A stretch of DNA of 64,000 bases from Erigeron canadensis (GCF_010389155.1 NC_057763.1:37678645-37742644); one strand, 5' to 3'. Positions 38,001-51,056 are shown, counted from the stretch's first letter. Program-made: numbers and translations. Notes: a model not told the origin generated them from the sequence alone.

Positions 38001-38256
38001 AACTTATTAGAAGAAAAAAAGATAACTATATACGAGTAGTTATTATACTTTTATACTATGTGAATATATCTCTGCTCATCTTTTCTAGCAGAAAATTGTA
38101 CTACTACTACTACTTCTAGAAAGAACTCAACAAAATGTGGTGTTTTAAAAATGACAACATAATTATATCATGCTATATTTTTGGTTTCTCACATCACGAT
38201 CTTACTTTAAAAATACTACACTTTGTAAAAGTCTTTTTCAGTATGCATCCTCAACT
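35097..38256. other. Spacer downstream of the RAF-like kinase, nothing recognised
   Basis: 35097-35600 is probably the 3' UTR region of the kinase, including a possible late 3' exon with no coding role. The rest is AT-rich with short open frames of random look. No gene, RNA or bounded element was recognised. Confidence 0.5.
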
Positions 38257-38265
38257 AAAAAAACT

Positions 38266-39279
38266 AGAGTAAATTACATTTTTCGTCCCTAAAGTTAACA
38301 TGTTTTTTACTTTTGATTCCTGAAGTGAAAAAAAATAAATTTTGACCTTAAAGTTGGCAAAACCTTGCAATCAAGGTCCTTACTCTCAACAGCGTTTATT
38401 TTTTGCCGTTAACGTACGCATGTGCTAAACATGTGAGGGCACTAATGTCATTTCACGTTACACCCGAGGGACGAAAAGTGAAAAACGTGCTAACTTGAGG
38501 GCCGAAAAATGAAAATTATACAAATGAATTTATTATTCCATTATTTCTTTTCCGATCATCTTCTCCGATCATTTATTCCGGTTGAATTTTCCGACTAGAC
38601 ATTTATTTTCCGATGGATTTTTCCGACCATCACAATAGGTCCGACCAATAACATTTTCGTCCACCTACTGACCATCTCCATTTCTAGCTAGCCATTGACC
38701 GCCGATAACTTTTTCCTCCATTCTTGTTCCGTTTCTCACCATTGATTAAAGATGTGCTTTTTTGTTTATTTTGATTCAAGATCTTTGTATGTTTATGACA
38801 TTTTATAGATCTGATTTTGCACTCACCGAATATAAATGAAGTATATACTGAAAAAGCTTCGGTTTTTATATGTTGGTTTTTTCTATTCTGGCTATGGGGT
38901 TGCAGCGGCGGGTTTGGTGAGATAGGGTTGCTGCAGTGGCGGTTGGAGAAGCTACGGATATGTCTAGTCGGAAAATCCATTGGAGAAGATGATCATAAAA
39001 GAAAGAATGAAAGAATAAATTTATTTGTATGATATCATTTTTCGTTCCTTAAGTTGGCACGTTTTTCACATTTTGTCCCTCGGGTGTAACGTGAAATGAC
39101 TTTAGTGCCCTCACGTGTTTAGCACGTGCGTACATTAACGGCCAAAAATAAATGCCGTAGAGAGGAAGGACCTCGATTGCAAATTTTTGCCAACTTTAAG
39201 GTCAAAATTGATATTTTTTCACTTCAGAGATCAAAAGTAAAAAAACGTGTCAACTGAGACGAAAAATGTAATTTACTCA
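38266..39279. mobile_element. Non-autonomous Mutator-like element (MULE) with 9-bp TSD
   Basis: Long terminal inverted repeats of roughly 250-300 bp: the left arm starts AGAGTAAATTACATTTTTCG at 38266 and the right arm, reversed, starts TGAGTAAATTACATTTTTCG. Arms share TTAAGGTCAAAATT-like, GGTCC/GGACC and CACGTG-like blocks in mirrored order. Flanks carry AAAAAAACT at 38257-38265 and 39280-39288, a perfect 9-bp target duplication, the size made by MULE transposases. The 0.4 kb centre includes a small GC-rich block (38886-38960) and no intact gene. It is a relative of the 49982-52396 element. Confidence 0.8.
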
Positions 39280-39288
39280 AAAAAAACT

Positions 39289-40182
39289 ATCGTATGTAAA
39301 GCATTTAGTCTAAATAAAGTGACAAAATAAAATAACGAGATTGACAAATAACGAATTCATATGCGAAGGCTTTTTCGTTCCTTCATTTTTTACTTTTCAT
39401 GAGGTCGTCCCCTCAATTTAGTTTTGCTTTGAAAGTGTGTTTAATTGGACTGTACCATGGGACCTTTTAAAGTCATTTATACAACTCTAACTCCCCACAC
39501 AATGATTGAAAGAAAGAAATAGTGAGCGTGTTTATATCAAATTGAGAAAAATATTACCCATTCATGGCTTTTTTGGGAATGAACAAAAACATCACGGAAG
39601 GAAAGCGGATAACAGGATCTCTTTTAATAAAAACTTTTATTTGATTTTTTAAAATATTTTTAGTAGTTAAAGCCCTGATATCATCTAGTTATCGTTTATT
39701 TTAAATGTAATTCTAGACTTTTTGTTGTGTGTCCTCTCGTGTTTTGCTAAAAAATAAAGAAAAATAATGTTATTATATCTTAATGTCTAGAAAAGAGTAC
39801 ATAAATACATTATAATCTTTTTAATAAAACATTTCTATGAATTATGATAAAGTCATTGTACGTATCTGGTTAACCATCAATATATCAATACATGTGAAAG
39901 TGAAACTATACAAGAATGAAATCTTCTAAAAGACTAAAAGCATTGTCAATGAACAATCTTAGCAAATTTTCCATTAGTTTATGCGTCTTGTTTGTAGTTT
40001 TAATAAATAGTTACTCGATAAATCGTATCTACATAGTATAATATTCTTTAAACCTACGTAGATACACAAACACTATATGATAACGAATTGTAAATGTATA
40101 TTTAAAAACCACTAATAAATTAGCATTATTGAAATGTCAATTAATAGATAACGAATTTTAAATATATATTATTAAAAACTAA
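39289..40182. other. Spacer, nothing recognised
   Basis: AT-rich sequence between a MULE and a short Helitron-like element. No gene or bounded repeat was seen. Confidence 0.5.
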
Positions 40183-40426
40183 TCTATATTTATACTATAC
40201 GATCTAATAAAATAAACCACCTCTTTTTTTTCTTAAACTTTATACCTTTAAAAAACTAAAAATACCCTTATACTTTATTCACTAAATTAAATATTTCAAT
40301 CTAATATATCTATAATACCCTTAATGAAATAATTTACATCAATTACATTTGCATTCACCACTATCGTTGCCCAATCATCGTTTCTACTATCGCCTCCATC
40401 ACCGCATTGCGCGAGTACAAGTCTAG
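40183..40426 (+). mobile_element. Short Helitron-like element, TC...CTAG
   Basis: It begins TCTATATTTATACTATAC after an A (40182) and ends GCGAGTACAAGTCTAG before a T (40427). This fits the Helitron pattern of 5' TC, 3' CTRR and insertion between A and T. A CGCATTGCG hairpin lies 12 bases before the end. At 244 bp it is a very short non-autonomous copy. A similar interior (ACCACTATCG... CATCACCGC) recurs near 46281-46544. Confidence 0.65.
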
Positions 40427-41584
40427 TTAACATTAATATAGATAAAGAATTTTTAATTAGTCAAGTAAACAAAATCTTCCAGTATAAGTTTTTAATAATG
40501 CTAATTAGTTTTTAATATTATACTAATTAGCTTTTACAGTAATAATCTTATTAATATTCTTCAAACCTATGTAAACACGAAATTACATATTAAGTTCAAA
40601 TACATTAAAATTGCCTGAAAATCAGTATTGAAGAGTACACAAATGGCAAGTATCGATCGAAAATAGTAATAGCGAAGTACCCCGGCCTTGATCGCCGTCG
40701 GGATGGGTGTATGTGATTGAGTGAGAATGGGGTCCAGTAGTCTCTTTATTTTATAGAGATTTTGAGCTTCCACGTTAGTTAACTTATATAGTTTTTATTT
40801 ATATCAATATATCATCTATCTATATCTATAATAATATAATATAACTAAAAGAGATGGTTGATGGTACACTTGACACCCCTAATCTCTTTCCTTTAGCCTA
40901 ATACTCCCTCCTTATTAATTCTTTATTTTTTTTAATATTTATTTAATAAAAAATGACCGGTCATTAATAAAAAAATCTTTGTTATTATTATTATATATAT
41001 ACCACTTTAAAAAAACATTTAAATATTCTCAACCCTAAGAAAAAACTTACGGCAAAAAAAAACTACGATCGACGACTCACTAAAAAAAAGGTTTTTATTT
41101 ATTTATATATTTTGTTCATATTTAACCTGAAGAAAATCAAAACGTTTGAAATGGTCTTTGTTAATGAATTGGTATGTATTTTTCAAATTATATACTCTAC
41201 ACTTTTTGTTTCTCTTTTTATTAAACTAAAGTTGGAAAAAAAAAGAAACTGGAATCAATATTTATATGGAGTTAATTTTGATGTATTTTTTCTTTAGCTT
41301 TTGTGATATTGGTCATAAACTGGAATCAATATTTATTAAATTGTGATATTGGTCATAAACTTTTTGTTTCTCTTTTTATTTAACTAAAGTTAGAGAAAAA
41401 AAAAAGGTAAACTGAAATCAATATTTATACGAAGTTAATTTTCATATGTTTTTCTTTAGTTATGTCTTATGTATAAAGTTTGGTTACCTATAGAATATTA
41501 TGTAGTATTGTTTTTAATATCTAACATTTTATTAATATTAAATCCCGGGCCGACAAAGACACCTTAGCAATAAAAGAACAAGTA
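40427..41584. other. Spacer, nothing recognised
   Basis: AT-rich. A stretch of about 70 bp (TTTTTGTTTCTCTTTTTATT with TATTTATA and GAAGTTAATTTT blocks) occurs twice, near 41205-41285 and 41355-41455, as a local direct duplication. No gene seen. Confidence 0.5.
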
Positions 41585-42030
41585 TCTACTAATAAATTAA
41601 AACATGACTGTAGTATTATTTGATCGACACATGGCATCATATTTAAGCGACACGTGTCTTTTTAGTTTATATTAAAAAAAATCTTATTATAGATATAGAT
41701 ATCATATATCATATCATATATATATATATATATCTACCAATATACTAAAACAGGATTGTAGTATTCTTGAAACGACATGTGCCAAGATCCTCGATTGACA
41801 TGTGTCTTTTTGATTTAATAATTTATATAATTTTTTAAATAGAATCGTAATACAATTATGTTTCTAATTATTATTAATTAAATTAGTGAATATTATTGAT
41901 ATGGAAACAATTTTTAATCTATACGATATCTACCACTAAATTAAAACAGGATTGTAACATTATTTATTCGACATGTGGCATTATAATTAAACGACACGTA
42001 TCTTTTTAGTTAAAGTTAAATAATATATAC
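41585..42030 (+). repeat. Three diverged copies of a Helitron-like 5'-end module
   Basis: Units at about 41585-41690, 41731-41845 and 41921-42025 share the pattern TCTAC...TAAAACA.GA.TGTA followed by CGACA.(G)TG.CA and CGACACGTGTC, then TTTTTAGTT. All begin with TC, as Helitron 5' ends do, but no matching 3' ends were found beside them. They may be nested insertions of one family or a local tandem. A reverse copy lies at about 48770-48853. Confidence 0.5.
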
Positions 42031-44164
42031 CATAAATAAATAATTAATACAGTATATAATTTATTATATATCCACAATTTTAGATAACGAATAAATTAAA
42101 ATTCTTATAATATTAGAACTATTTATCCACGTATCCTTATACACTTATAACTAAACTTACGTATTAATGTAAAACAATTAAACTTACCTATTATATAGAA
42201 GTCTTTTGGTTTTCCCTAGATCGGAATCAATTAACGAACAAAAAGAATCCAAACTAATAGTAGTAAATTAAGAAACCAAACAATTGGTCGACAAAACAAA
42301 ACATATCAAACGGGTTTTTTTTCATGCTTTTCATTCGAATAAAAACACTATTAGTTATGTTTTCGACTTTTCGTTATCGTATAACCGGGCTAAGATAAAA
42401 GTGAATGTTTAGGTTTTAGTGATATTTTTTGAAAGGTAGGTTTAATCTATCTGTCTTTTTAAAATTGTTCTTAATTCAATCCACAAAGTTAAGGTAATCA
42501 AGACTATTTAATTATCATTTATGTCAATTAATTATATGTACGTTCATATTTAGTAAATCTGTAACTAGTAGATATATATATAATTACTCGTATTTAATTT
42601 AATTAGTAATCTTTATCTAATTGTTTACGGATATATAATTTATAGATACCTTATTTGACGTCTACATTATATATCAAAACAAATAGTTAATGAACATTGG
42701 AATTTTAAACCAACTCATATTGTATATCCGTATACTCTAACTTATGGCTTATTAATACAAAAAAAAAAAATATAACATTATTTGATTGATCATTTTTTCA
42801 TTAATAAATTGTTTCTTTTTTCTTTCTCAAATTTTCAACTCCTATTATTTATATTACTTATAATAAGTTGTTAACATGAATACTTCAAAATTTGAGTTTA
42901 CGATCCGAAATCACAAGGCTACTGTACAAGTTTGATTTTGATGTGATTCTAAAAATTTAAGGTAAATCCAAAACTTTAACTAAACATATATTATTTATCG
43001 TTACTGTTTATTATAATTTAACTTCGATCATCGGTTTATTTTAACAACAATTTATTTTGTATTCACGAATCATGTATGAGACATATTTGAATTTCGTTAT
43101 GATACAATCTATATAGCTACTGTACATGGTACGAATATTAAAACTAGTCATTACAATAAAAGAGAAGGGCTCGTTCCTCAAAATGGTCGAGATAGATTTC
43201 CTATCACGAATTAAAATCCAAAAGTATAATAAAAATAATAATATTCTGGAAGACGTCATCACCACACGATTAATCTTTACTAGCCCGATGAGAACATACG
43301 TATAGAAGCATAAATTTTGTATTGTATTTAGTCATTATTTAAAAATATTTTTATACGTGAATATTATAATGTTTTGTTTTTCGGATAGTTATATAGCTAT
43401 ATTGATACTTTTGTAAATTAAACTTAAAATAATAGTGAATATATACTTTATGATTAATCGATTTATGAATATTGAATAATATAGATTTATTTTAAACAGA
43501 ATTTATTTTAATACTTTAAGAAAAAGAGGTTAGGATTAACTAGTTGCAAAATAAGGGTATTAAAAACAAAATTTTTGTGGTGAAATATAGAAGTAAAAAC
43601 CTAACTTTGGTTTTGTGAGGTTTCTTAAACTTTTAAAGTTTAAAAAACTATTCAAAAAATTACATATATTCCCTTTCATTGAGAGGTTGGTCGGAAGTTC
43701 AGATGCAATGGCATGATGAAAACTTAATCCCGTGAAAGTAAAACCACTATTAATGGATCAAAGTAGGGAAGAAATTAAGGTTACGCCAGTAATTATATAT
43801 TCAAATCTAATTAAACACCAAGTTTATCTTTTGTCAAACTTAACTAGATCAATACCAAGTCGTTGACTGAGTTACAAACAATATACTTATATTTTCTTTT
43901 GAAAAACAAAGTAGATAAATAACTAAAACCCCGATTGTGATAATTCAAAATTCGAAATATGAGTAATATAGTTGTCAAGTTGTATATACCACAATTCGAA
44001 ATTCGAAATATGAGATATAATTATTTTTCTAACTGATTAAATTTAGCATGTAGAAAAGATGTTTATGTGGAAATGTCAATTTTGTCTTTTGTAAATGTGA
44101 TTGCATATATTTTGTTTTTGACTTTTGTAAATGTGATTGTCGACTTTTCTTTTTTATAAATATA
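42031..44164. other. Repeat-derived AT-rich sequence; part is repeated in reverse at 48.3-48.65 kb
   Basis: The segment 42750-43040 recurs in reverse at about 48340-48650 (shared: ATCCAAAACTTTAACTAAAC, TTTACGATC and AACATTATTTGATTGAT-like blocks). The remainder (43040-44164) shows no gene or clear element end. No coding region recognised. Confidence 0.5.
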
Positions 44165-44220
44165 CTAGCTCAACAACCCGGGTTCAACCGGGCATTGTAA
44201 TCAAAATTTTAAAACCAAAA
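44165..44220 (-). mobile_element. 3' terminus of a minus-strand Helitron
   Basis: On the minus strand the sequence ends CCCGGTTGAACCCGGG, 8 bases, then CTAG before a T. The CCCGG/CCGGG arms form a GC hairpin close to the 3' end. This is the canonical Helitron 3' structure in otherwise AT-rich DNA. The 5' end should be to the right on the plus strand. A candidate TC end is at about 48853, but other insertions intervene and the pairing is not proven. Confidence 0.65.
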
Positions 44221-45453
44221 AAATGTAAAAGAATATATGTAATTTTTCTTATCAATATATTATAACTTGATATGAAGATAGTGAATCGACTAACACAATG
44301 ATACATAAAATAAGAGTACCTGTATGTTGCGTTAACAAAATATAAAAAGACATTTCATAATATTTTATAGAAAAAATTTAAGATTTATTTGTTTCAAATA
44401 AAAGATTAGGAATTTTAAATAAGCATTAAGTGAGATTTTTTTTTTGTCAAATATGAAATCATAAATGTAAGAAAAAACTTTTTAAAAAATGTGTGATCAT
44501 GACACATCATAATCTTTCTAAAAAACAATTTATAAATATTAGTATCTCACTATAAAAGTGTGGACAAATGATGTGTTACAAAATAATTATCAATGTTCAT
44601 ACTAAAAAGTGTGAACTTTTAATTCTTGACAAAATTTTTAAATTGTTCACACTCATTAAAAATGTGAACAAATGCAGTATTGTTTGTAGTGCATATTTCA
44701 TTAACAAAACATAAAAAATACATTTCATGATATTATATTAAAAAGAATTTACTTTGTTCGTAATAAGAGAATAAATTTGTAGACATCATAAATAAAATAA
44801 AATATTTTGAAGATATTTAATGGGCTATTTATCTTTAAAAAGATTATTAACTAAATATGACATCATAAATAGAATAAAAACATTTTAAAAAAATTTGTTG
44901 ACATGACACATAATAATTGTTACTATAAAATAGTTTAAAAAACAATCTTTTTTTATTATATATAAAGATTTCTCTATTTTGTGTAAATAACAGAAATGTA
45001 TGTAACTATTAATTTAACATGTATTTTTTAAAGTTAAGAATCATCGATGTTTACTAATGAATGTCTTCAATAAACAATCCGTATAATATTTCATAAGAGC
45101 TTTAAAGTTTGTTCAACACTTCTAGCAAGTCGTTCTTTTTCTTCTTAAGTGTTAGGTACAAAACAATATTTTAGGCAATATGTATGTTACTCGTATTTTT
45201 GTATATACTACAATTAATTGAATTTGAAGTACCTATTTATCATCTAATGTATACACCACCAACGGTAATCTAATGTATATACCACAGCGGACGATTCTAA
45301 TTGACAGTGTAAACTTTAGCCGTATATAATTTTGAAATTGATATTGGAAGTTTGACTTTGACTTTGATTTTAGATGGTCAAGATTACTTTGGGTTTGATT
45401 TTCGATGGTCTAGATTACTTTATAAACTTGATTTTTTTATCTCAACTCTATCG

Positions 45454-45484
<31 letters not shown>

Positions 45485-45487
<3 letters not shown>

Positions 45488-46108
45488 GAAAGTTAGTTTG
45501 AGAACCATTAAAAAAAAAAGAACGCGAGAACCAATCCTGACCATTGATTTTGATCTTGATGATATTTAATTTTCTCTCTCCTCATTTTTACCCAATTCAT
45601 TCAAATGGTTTTATCTCACAAACCGTACATCGTTAAACGAAAAAAAAAGCATGGGTAGTCTTAAAATTTCGTGCTCTTTCATTAGAGATGCGACTTGATA
45701 TACTTTTGACAAACTTTTAAATTTCGATTTTTTTTTTAATTTTTTTTTTAGCGATAACCTACACATGTGTAGGACGTCCTACACATGTGCAGGACATGTG
45801 TAGGGTATACATCATACACATCCTACACATGTGTAGGTATGTCCTACACATGTGCAGGTAAAAAAAAAATTCGAAAAAAAAAAAAAAATCGAAATTTAAA
45901 AGTTTGTCAAAAGTATATCAAGTCGCATCTCTAATGAAAGAGGAAGAAATTTTAAGACTACCCATGGTTTTTTTTTCGTCTAACGATGCACGGTTTGTGA
46001 GATAAAACGTTTTGAAAAATTTGGATGAAAGTGATGAGAGAAAAAAAAGAAGATGAGATGTGTGGCCCAGATTGGTTCTCGCGTTTTTTTTTTTTATGAA
46101 CTTACCCC
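45485..46108. mobile_element. 624-bp near-palindromic element between (TA)n tracts
   Basis: Two arms of about 290 bp are inverted copies of each other, sharing AACGCGAGAACCAATC, TTTATCTCACAAACCGT, CATGGGTAGTCTTAAAATTT, CTCTTTCATTAGAGATGCG and CTTTTGACAAACTTTTAAAT. The centre (45752-45860) is made of repeats of the perfect palindrome CCTACACATGTGTAGG and near copies. (TA)n tracts border both ends (to 45484, from 46109), so the target was probably TA-rich or the duplication is TA. No coding content. The whole unit can fold into one long hairpin. Confidence 0.8.
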
Positions 46109-46280
46109 TATATATATATATATATATAATTATATCCTCATAGCCTTTTCCAATTCCGGAGATTCTAAATTTAATCCAATATCCCAATAATGGTCGACGT
46201 GTAGGGACGTATTAAATTTTTCATAGGCCCCGTATAATACATTACAAAAAGTTCTTTATGTACAAAGCTTATACATATAT

Positions 46281-46544
46281 ACACACACTACTATATAAGT
46301 ATATACAACATCAACTATCCTCCGTTTTTTAAATTATATGTCTGATATACTTAAAATATTTTTTCACTATTCAACACACCTTACATAGTCTATCAAAAAT
46401 ACCTTGCTGAAATAATTTACATTTATCACTTAACTACTAAAATAATAAATTATCCATTTTTACATCAATTACCTTTCACCACTCTCTACCACCAGTCACA
46501 GTCGAAACCATTATCGCTGTCGTATCACGTGGACATGAACCTAG
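46281..46544 (+). mobile_element. Helitron-like element with CTAG 3' end
   Basis: It ends ACGTGGACATGAACCTAG before a T at 46545, matching the Helitron 3' rule. Its interior resembles the 40183-40426 element (AATAATTTACAT, TACATCAATTACCTTTCACCACT). The 5' end is worn, and only an approximate start is given. A third weaker relative of the interior lies near 47020-47130. Confidence 0.5.
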
Positions 46545-48339
46545 TATAAATTTATTTAACAAACAAATACTTTGAAAAAGTTGTATCCATCAAAACACTA
46601 CGAAAATAGTTTTGAAAAACAATGCTAGCAAATGTTTTTATATAAATACCAGTGATGCAACGAAAGAATTGTAGTAGAGGCGAAATATGGGAGGTATGTG
46701 ACGATTGATAGTGATAATGGATATATGATGTAATGCGTGAGAAAGATTGTTAAATGTTATTAAAAAACATTATAAGTAATATAATGAATGGAGGAAAGAA
46801 TGTATAATATACAATAAAAGTGTTTTAGAGATTTTAAAGTTCTTAAAACTTGAAAATTGTAAGACAAAATGCTTTATATTATCTTATTATCTTCATGACT
46901 TCTCCCCACTTTCAATAAAATGTTGTTATCCTAAAAGTACCTTTTTAAGGTATAAAGATTTTTAATCAAACATTTACTCAAAATCCAAATCATAACCCAC
47001 CATAAACCAAATGATATTGTAAGATAATTACATTATTTTCTCTAAATTAATTACCTAAACTATATGTTATTACTGACACTATCACTATCAGTCGTTCCCA
47101 CCACCAATATTGTCGCATTGTACATTATCCATTTACTAAGATAATATAAATATATGAGTAAATTATACGGATGTATGTATTTGATTTTTTTTTTTTAGAG
47201 TTTCACTTGATCATACCCAAACTTGCATCATAATCATGGGTGTAAATGGTGTAATTTTTAAAAATTGATAATTTTTATAGTAACTCTGACGGACGATACA
47301 TGCGGGTGTGGTCCCGAGTGAAAAAATATAGGTTTGAATATGATCTGAATGAAACTTCAAAAGTTTATATCAAAATTCAAAAGAATATTAATCTGATATA
47401 TATGAGATACTATTTGTATAAGTTACTATAAATATATATTAATTAGTATATTCAAATTTGATCGAGTTCCTTAGGAAAATTTTAGAGCATGTATATTTGC
47501 TCACTATGCACAAATCCAAAGGCCAAAGCCATCTCTGCCGACAATCCAAATAATTTGGGTTTTAAATACATGGCAGTGCATGTTGTCCGAATTTCCGTTT
47601 AATGACGAGGGCACGAGGCTTAAATAGCGAAAACTGTCATATTTCATAGTTGGGCGAATCTTGAGGATACGTTAGTCATTCAACCGTACGTTGTATCATC
47701 TAAACATCCGAATTCACATATATCATTTTAAATTATTATTCATTTGTTCATAATCCGAGTAATTATTTAATAATAATATTAAAGGTGATGGGTGTGACTT
47801 GTGAGTTATAGCCAGCGTTGGCGGATGTGAATTAATTCTTTTTCTTTTTATGTAAAATGTAAATTATATGCAGTTTACATGCACTCTAAAGTGATTTTTC
47901 TGTATATATAGTCAAAATAAATATATCGATATTTTAATATCCACATTTACGCGACACATTTTATGTTCATATATTTTTATTTCGAAACACGGAGTCCACA
48001 CGAAGCTCATACTTTTGTTATAACATGTGGTTTATTAGATATATTAGCCAGTAACAATAAACTGAAAATCATACAATGATACAAAGACATAAAGATGTAT
48101 ATCCGTTAACTTTCAAGCTTGAGTTTTTCGAAAATTGATATTACAGTTCCCATTGATACATACACGCACCAATTAAGTTAAAGCCACGTGTCTCTGTTAA
48201 TTCTTTTCTAGTATTAGTATATATATATATATATATATCATTAGTCTTAATATATATCCATACGATATACGACAGTTATACAAATTGTATCATAAAAAAA
48301 ATTCGAATATACATCATACATAATTGGTGAGTTTGAAAT
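46545..48339. other. Spacer, nothing recognised
   Basis: AT-rich. Contains an (AT)n tract near 48217-48238. No gene or bounded element was seen apart from the partial Helitron-like similarity near 47020-47130. Confidence 0.45.
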
Positions 48340-48853
48340 AAATTTTGATCAATGTAAACCGATGTCCGAAACTATATAATAAACAGTAATGATAAATATA
48401 ATATATGTTTAGTTAAAGTTTTGGATTTACTTTAAAATTTTAAAATCACATCAAAATCGGAAATCGTAAGCATAGAAGATGACGGTAAATAGTTTTGTCA
48501 TTTCTGATCGTAAACTCATTTTTTTTAAGTGTTCATATTATTAACTTATTATAAGTAATAGAATTTGAAGAATAGAGAAAGAAAAAGATACAACGTTATT
48601 AATGAGAAAAAATCAATCAAATAAGATTATAATGTGTTTTGTATTTATAAGTTAAGAGTTAGAGTTTAATTCTAAGTGTAATAAGAAAATTGAGTTTATT
48701 CTAAGTCTAATAAAGAAATTTTGAATCTATATACAATTGAAAAAAACCAATTTAATTAAATAGATAAATAAAAAGGACACATATCGATTAAAGATTACGT
48801 CACATATTGTTTCAAGAACATTTTAATTCTATTTTAGTTTACCGGTAGATGGG
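48340..48853 (-). repeat. Reverse copy of the 41.9-43.0 kb repeat family
   Basis: On the minus strand it begins TCTACCGGTAAACTAAAATA (48853 leftward) and passes through CGATATGTGTCC, then TTACGATC, AATCCAAAACTTTAACTAAA and onward, in the same order as the plus-strand module that starts at 41921. It lacks parts of the longer plus copy. It is a member of a Helitron-like family by its TC start; no 3' end is identified. Confidence 0.55.
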
Positions 48854-49972
48854 ATCGATGGAAGATTTTCCACAAGCTAGCTAGTAGTATTTCGTAGCTT
48901 GGGGTCTCTTGTTTTGGGTCACTATCCAGTTTTGTATTCAAACTGCTCTAGCATATTAATGACAGTTTTTGTTTGTCTCTTAAAAAAAACCTTTTTAGAA
49001 AGTAGAAATATATACAACCGTATATAATTATATTAGATTAAATTATAGTTTTATCTATACATACAATCAAATTCAGATAAAAAAAATATTAAAATACTTA
49101 TAATTATATATTTGGGTAATTTTATGTTTACAAACGTTTTACAAACAAATTTTTACGAACTCGACTTCCACTAATTAATTTATTTTGAAACTTTTTACTT
49201 TCAGTTAAATATGATATTTGACAGTTTAAAAAATTGTTTGTACCAAACTAAATTAAATAAATTTTCCAGATATGAAAGTCTAGATTTTGGTAAATAAAGA
49301 TTTTTTTTAATGACAAAATTGGGTTAGACACTATGTCTCTTCACTTAACCAACTTCAATTTTAAAGGAAACTCATTTTTAGAGAAAACCAATAGCTCCAT
49401 TATTGGAAACATTTTTCTCACAAAAAGTTTTGAACTCTCCATATACCAATACATGTATTCATGATTGGTTAAGTTAAATAATTTCTGATATTTTGGTAAA
49501 AAAAAATTCTGATTTTGGAGTTGAAATGTAAATTTAATTAATTATACTTATTATTTTGATAGAAAATTACTTTCGACTAAACCAAGCTTTTATTCATTAG
49601 TTACTTGTAAATTTAGGACGATGATGTTTATATTTTTATTTTTTTATTTAATATATTAAGATCATCAGGAGTATATGATATGATGCTTGATAATAAATGT
49701 AGATATATGATGATTTGATAAACTAATTTTCTATCAAAGTTACATATTTCTTGTCAGTTGGAGCATAAAATATATTCTTGTGGATTTGACAGAGACCGAA
49801 GTTTGACTTTGTGCGTGAGAAAATCAACCCATGACAAGTTAACAGTTCTACTTCACCTTAACCTTGGAGAAAATCCAGCATTTGTATCTTTAAACCTTTC
49901 AAACCAATTTTCATAACAACTTGCCAAAGACCAAAGTATTAAACTACTAATTACTAGCTAGCCGGTATATAT
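48854..49972. other. Spacer, nothing recognised
   Basis: AT-rich sequence before a Mutator-like element. No gene or bounded repeat recognised. Confidence 0.5.
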
Positions 49973-50499
49973 TTTTAATTTAGATAAATTACATTTTTCA
50001 TCCTTGAAGTTGGCAGCTTTTGCACTTTTCGTCTCTAACGTTTTTTATTACAATTTTAACCTTAAAGTTGGCAGAATTTTTCAATTGACGTCATTTGGGC
50101 AAATGGTGTTAAGTTTCAGCCGTTAAGTCCCACACGTGCAAAACACGTGAGAGACTGAAAGTGCAAAACGTGAAAAGTTCAGGGACGAAAACTAAAATTT
50201 ACTTTATCAATTGTCATCATCTTCATCTTCTCCGGCTGAGTGACCAGAAAATTCACCGGAAAACTTAAAATGTCGATATCTCACTTGTTTCTTCGTATTA
50301 GACCACAAAACTACCACCAAACATCTTTAAATTAATTTTCGCATCAATCCTAACCAAAAGATTTCAGATTCAACACTTGTCGGAAAACTCAAAATGTATA
50401 TCACCACACGTAATTGCTGAAAAAAGGTAAATATGTAATGCCTTTCCGTCAAGCTTTAACCAGGCAACAAGATACAGCATAAAACACAACTAAAAACTA

Positions 50500-50860
50500 A
50501 TGAACCATATTCACCTTCTTGCTATATGTTCGTTCCTTTGAACATAAAGCTAGGTAGGCACGATGAAATCTTATAGTATCCATTACCAAGCTGAAAATTT
50601 AAACAAAAATTAATAGTGAACATAACAGCAATTAGTAAACAGCATTGACATGAAGTTGCAAAGTGACCATCTTAAATTACCTTGAAAATCTTAGAAGCAT
50701 AACATACAAATCTATAATATTCTTTTACTCTTGATGTATATGTGCCTGCATGCAAGGAATAAAATTGGATACACATTACCAAAGACTTTATTGGAACATA
50801 AAACCTACTATTTGTAAGCAAGAATTTGACAAAGAAAACTCCCCTCACTTCACTAGTCAC
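50500..50860 (-). pseudogene. Possible captured gene fragment inside the MULE
   Basis: The unique centre of the MULE, read on the minus strand, shows exon-like blocks with splice-like borders: one ending ...VPIKSL before GTAATG (about 50860-50785), one after TGCATGCAG reading TYTSRVKEYYRFVCYASKIFK and ending AAG|GTAATT (about 50744-50681), and one after TTTCAG reading LGNGYYKISSCLPSFMFKGT, then a stop (about 50591-50530). No family was recognised. MULEs often carry host gene pieces with introns (Pack-MULEs), so this is a candidate, not a proven case. Confidence 0.3.
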
Positions 50861-51056
50861 AAAAGAGGCATTTTATAGTTTTAGTGTATAGATAACGTAT
50901 TTTATATGACTATTAATATCATTTTGAGTTTTTTAGCAAGTGTTGAATCTGAAATCTTTTGGTTAGGATTCGTGCGGAAATTAACTTTGAGAAGTTTGGT
51001 GGTGTTTTCGTGGTCTAATTCGAAGAAACGAGTGAGATATCGACATTTTAAGTTTT

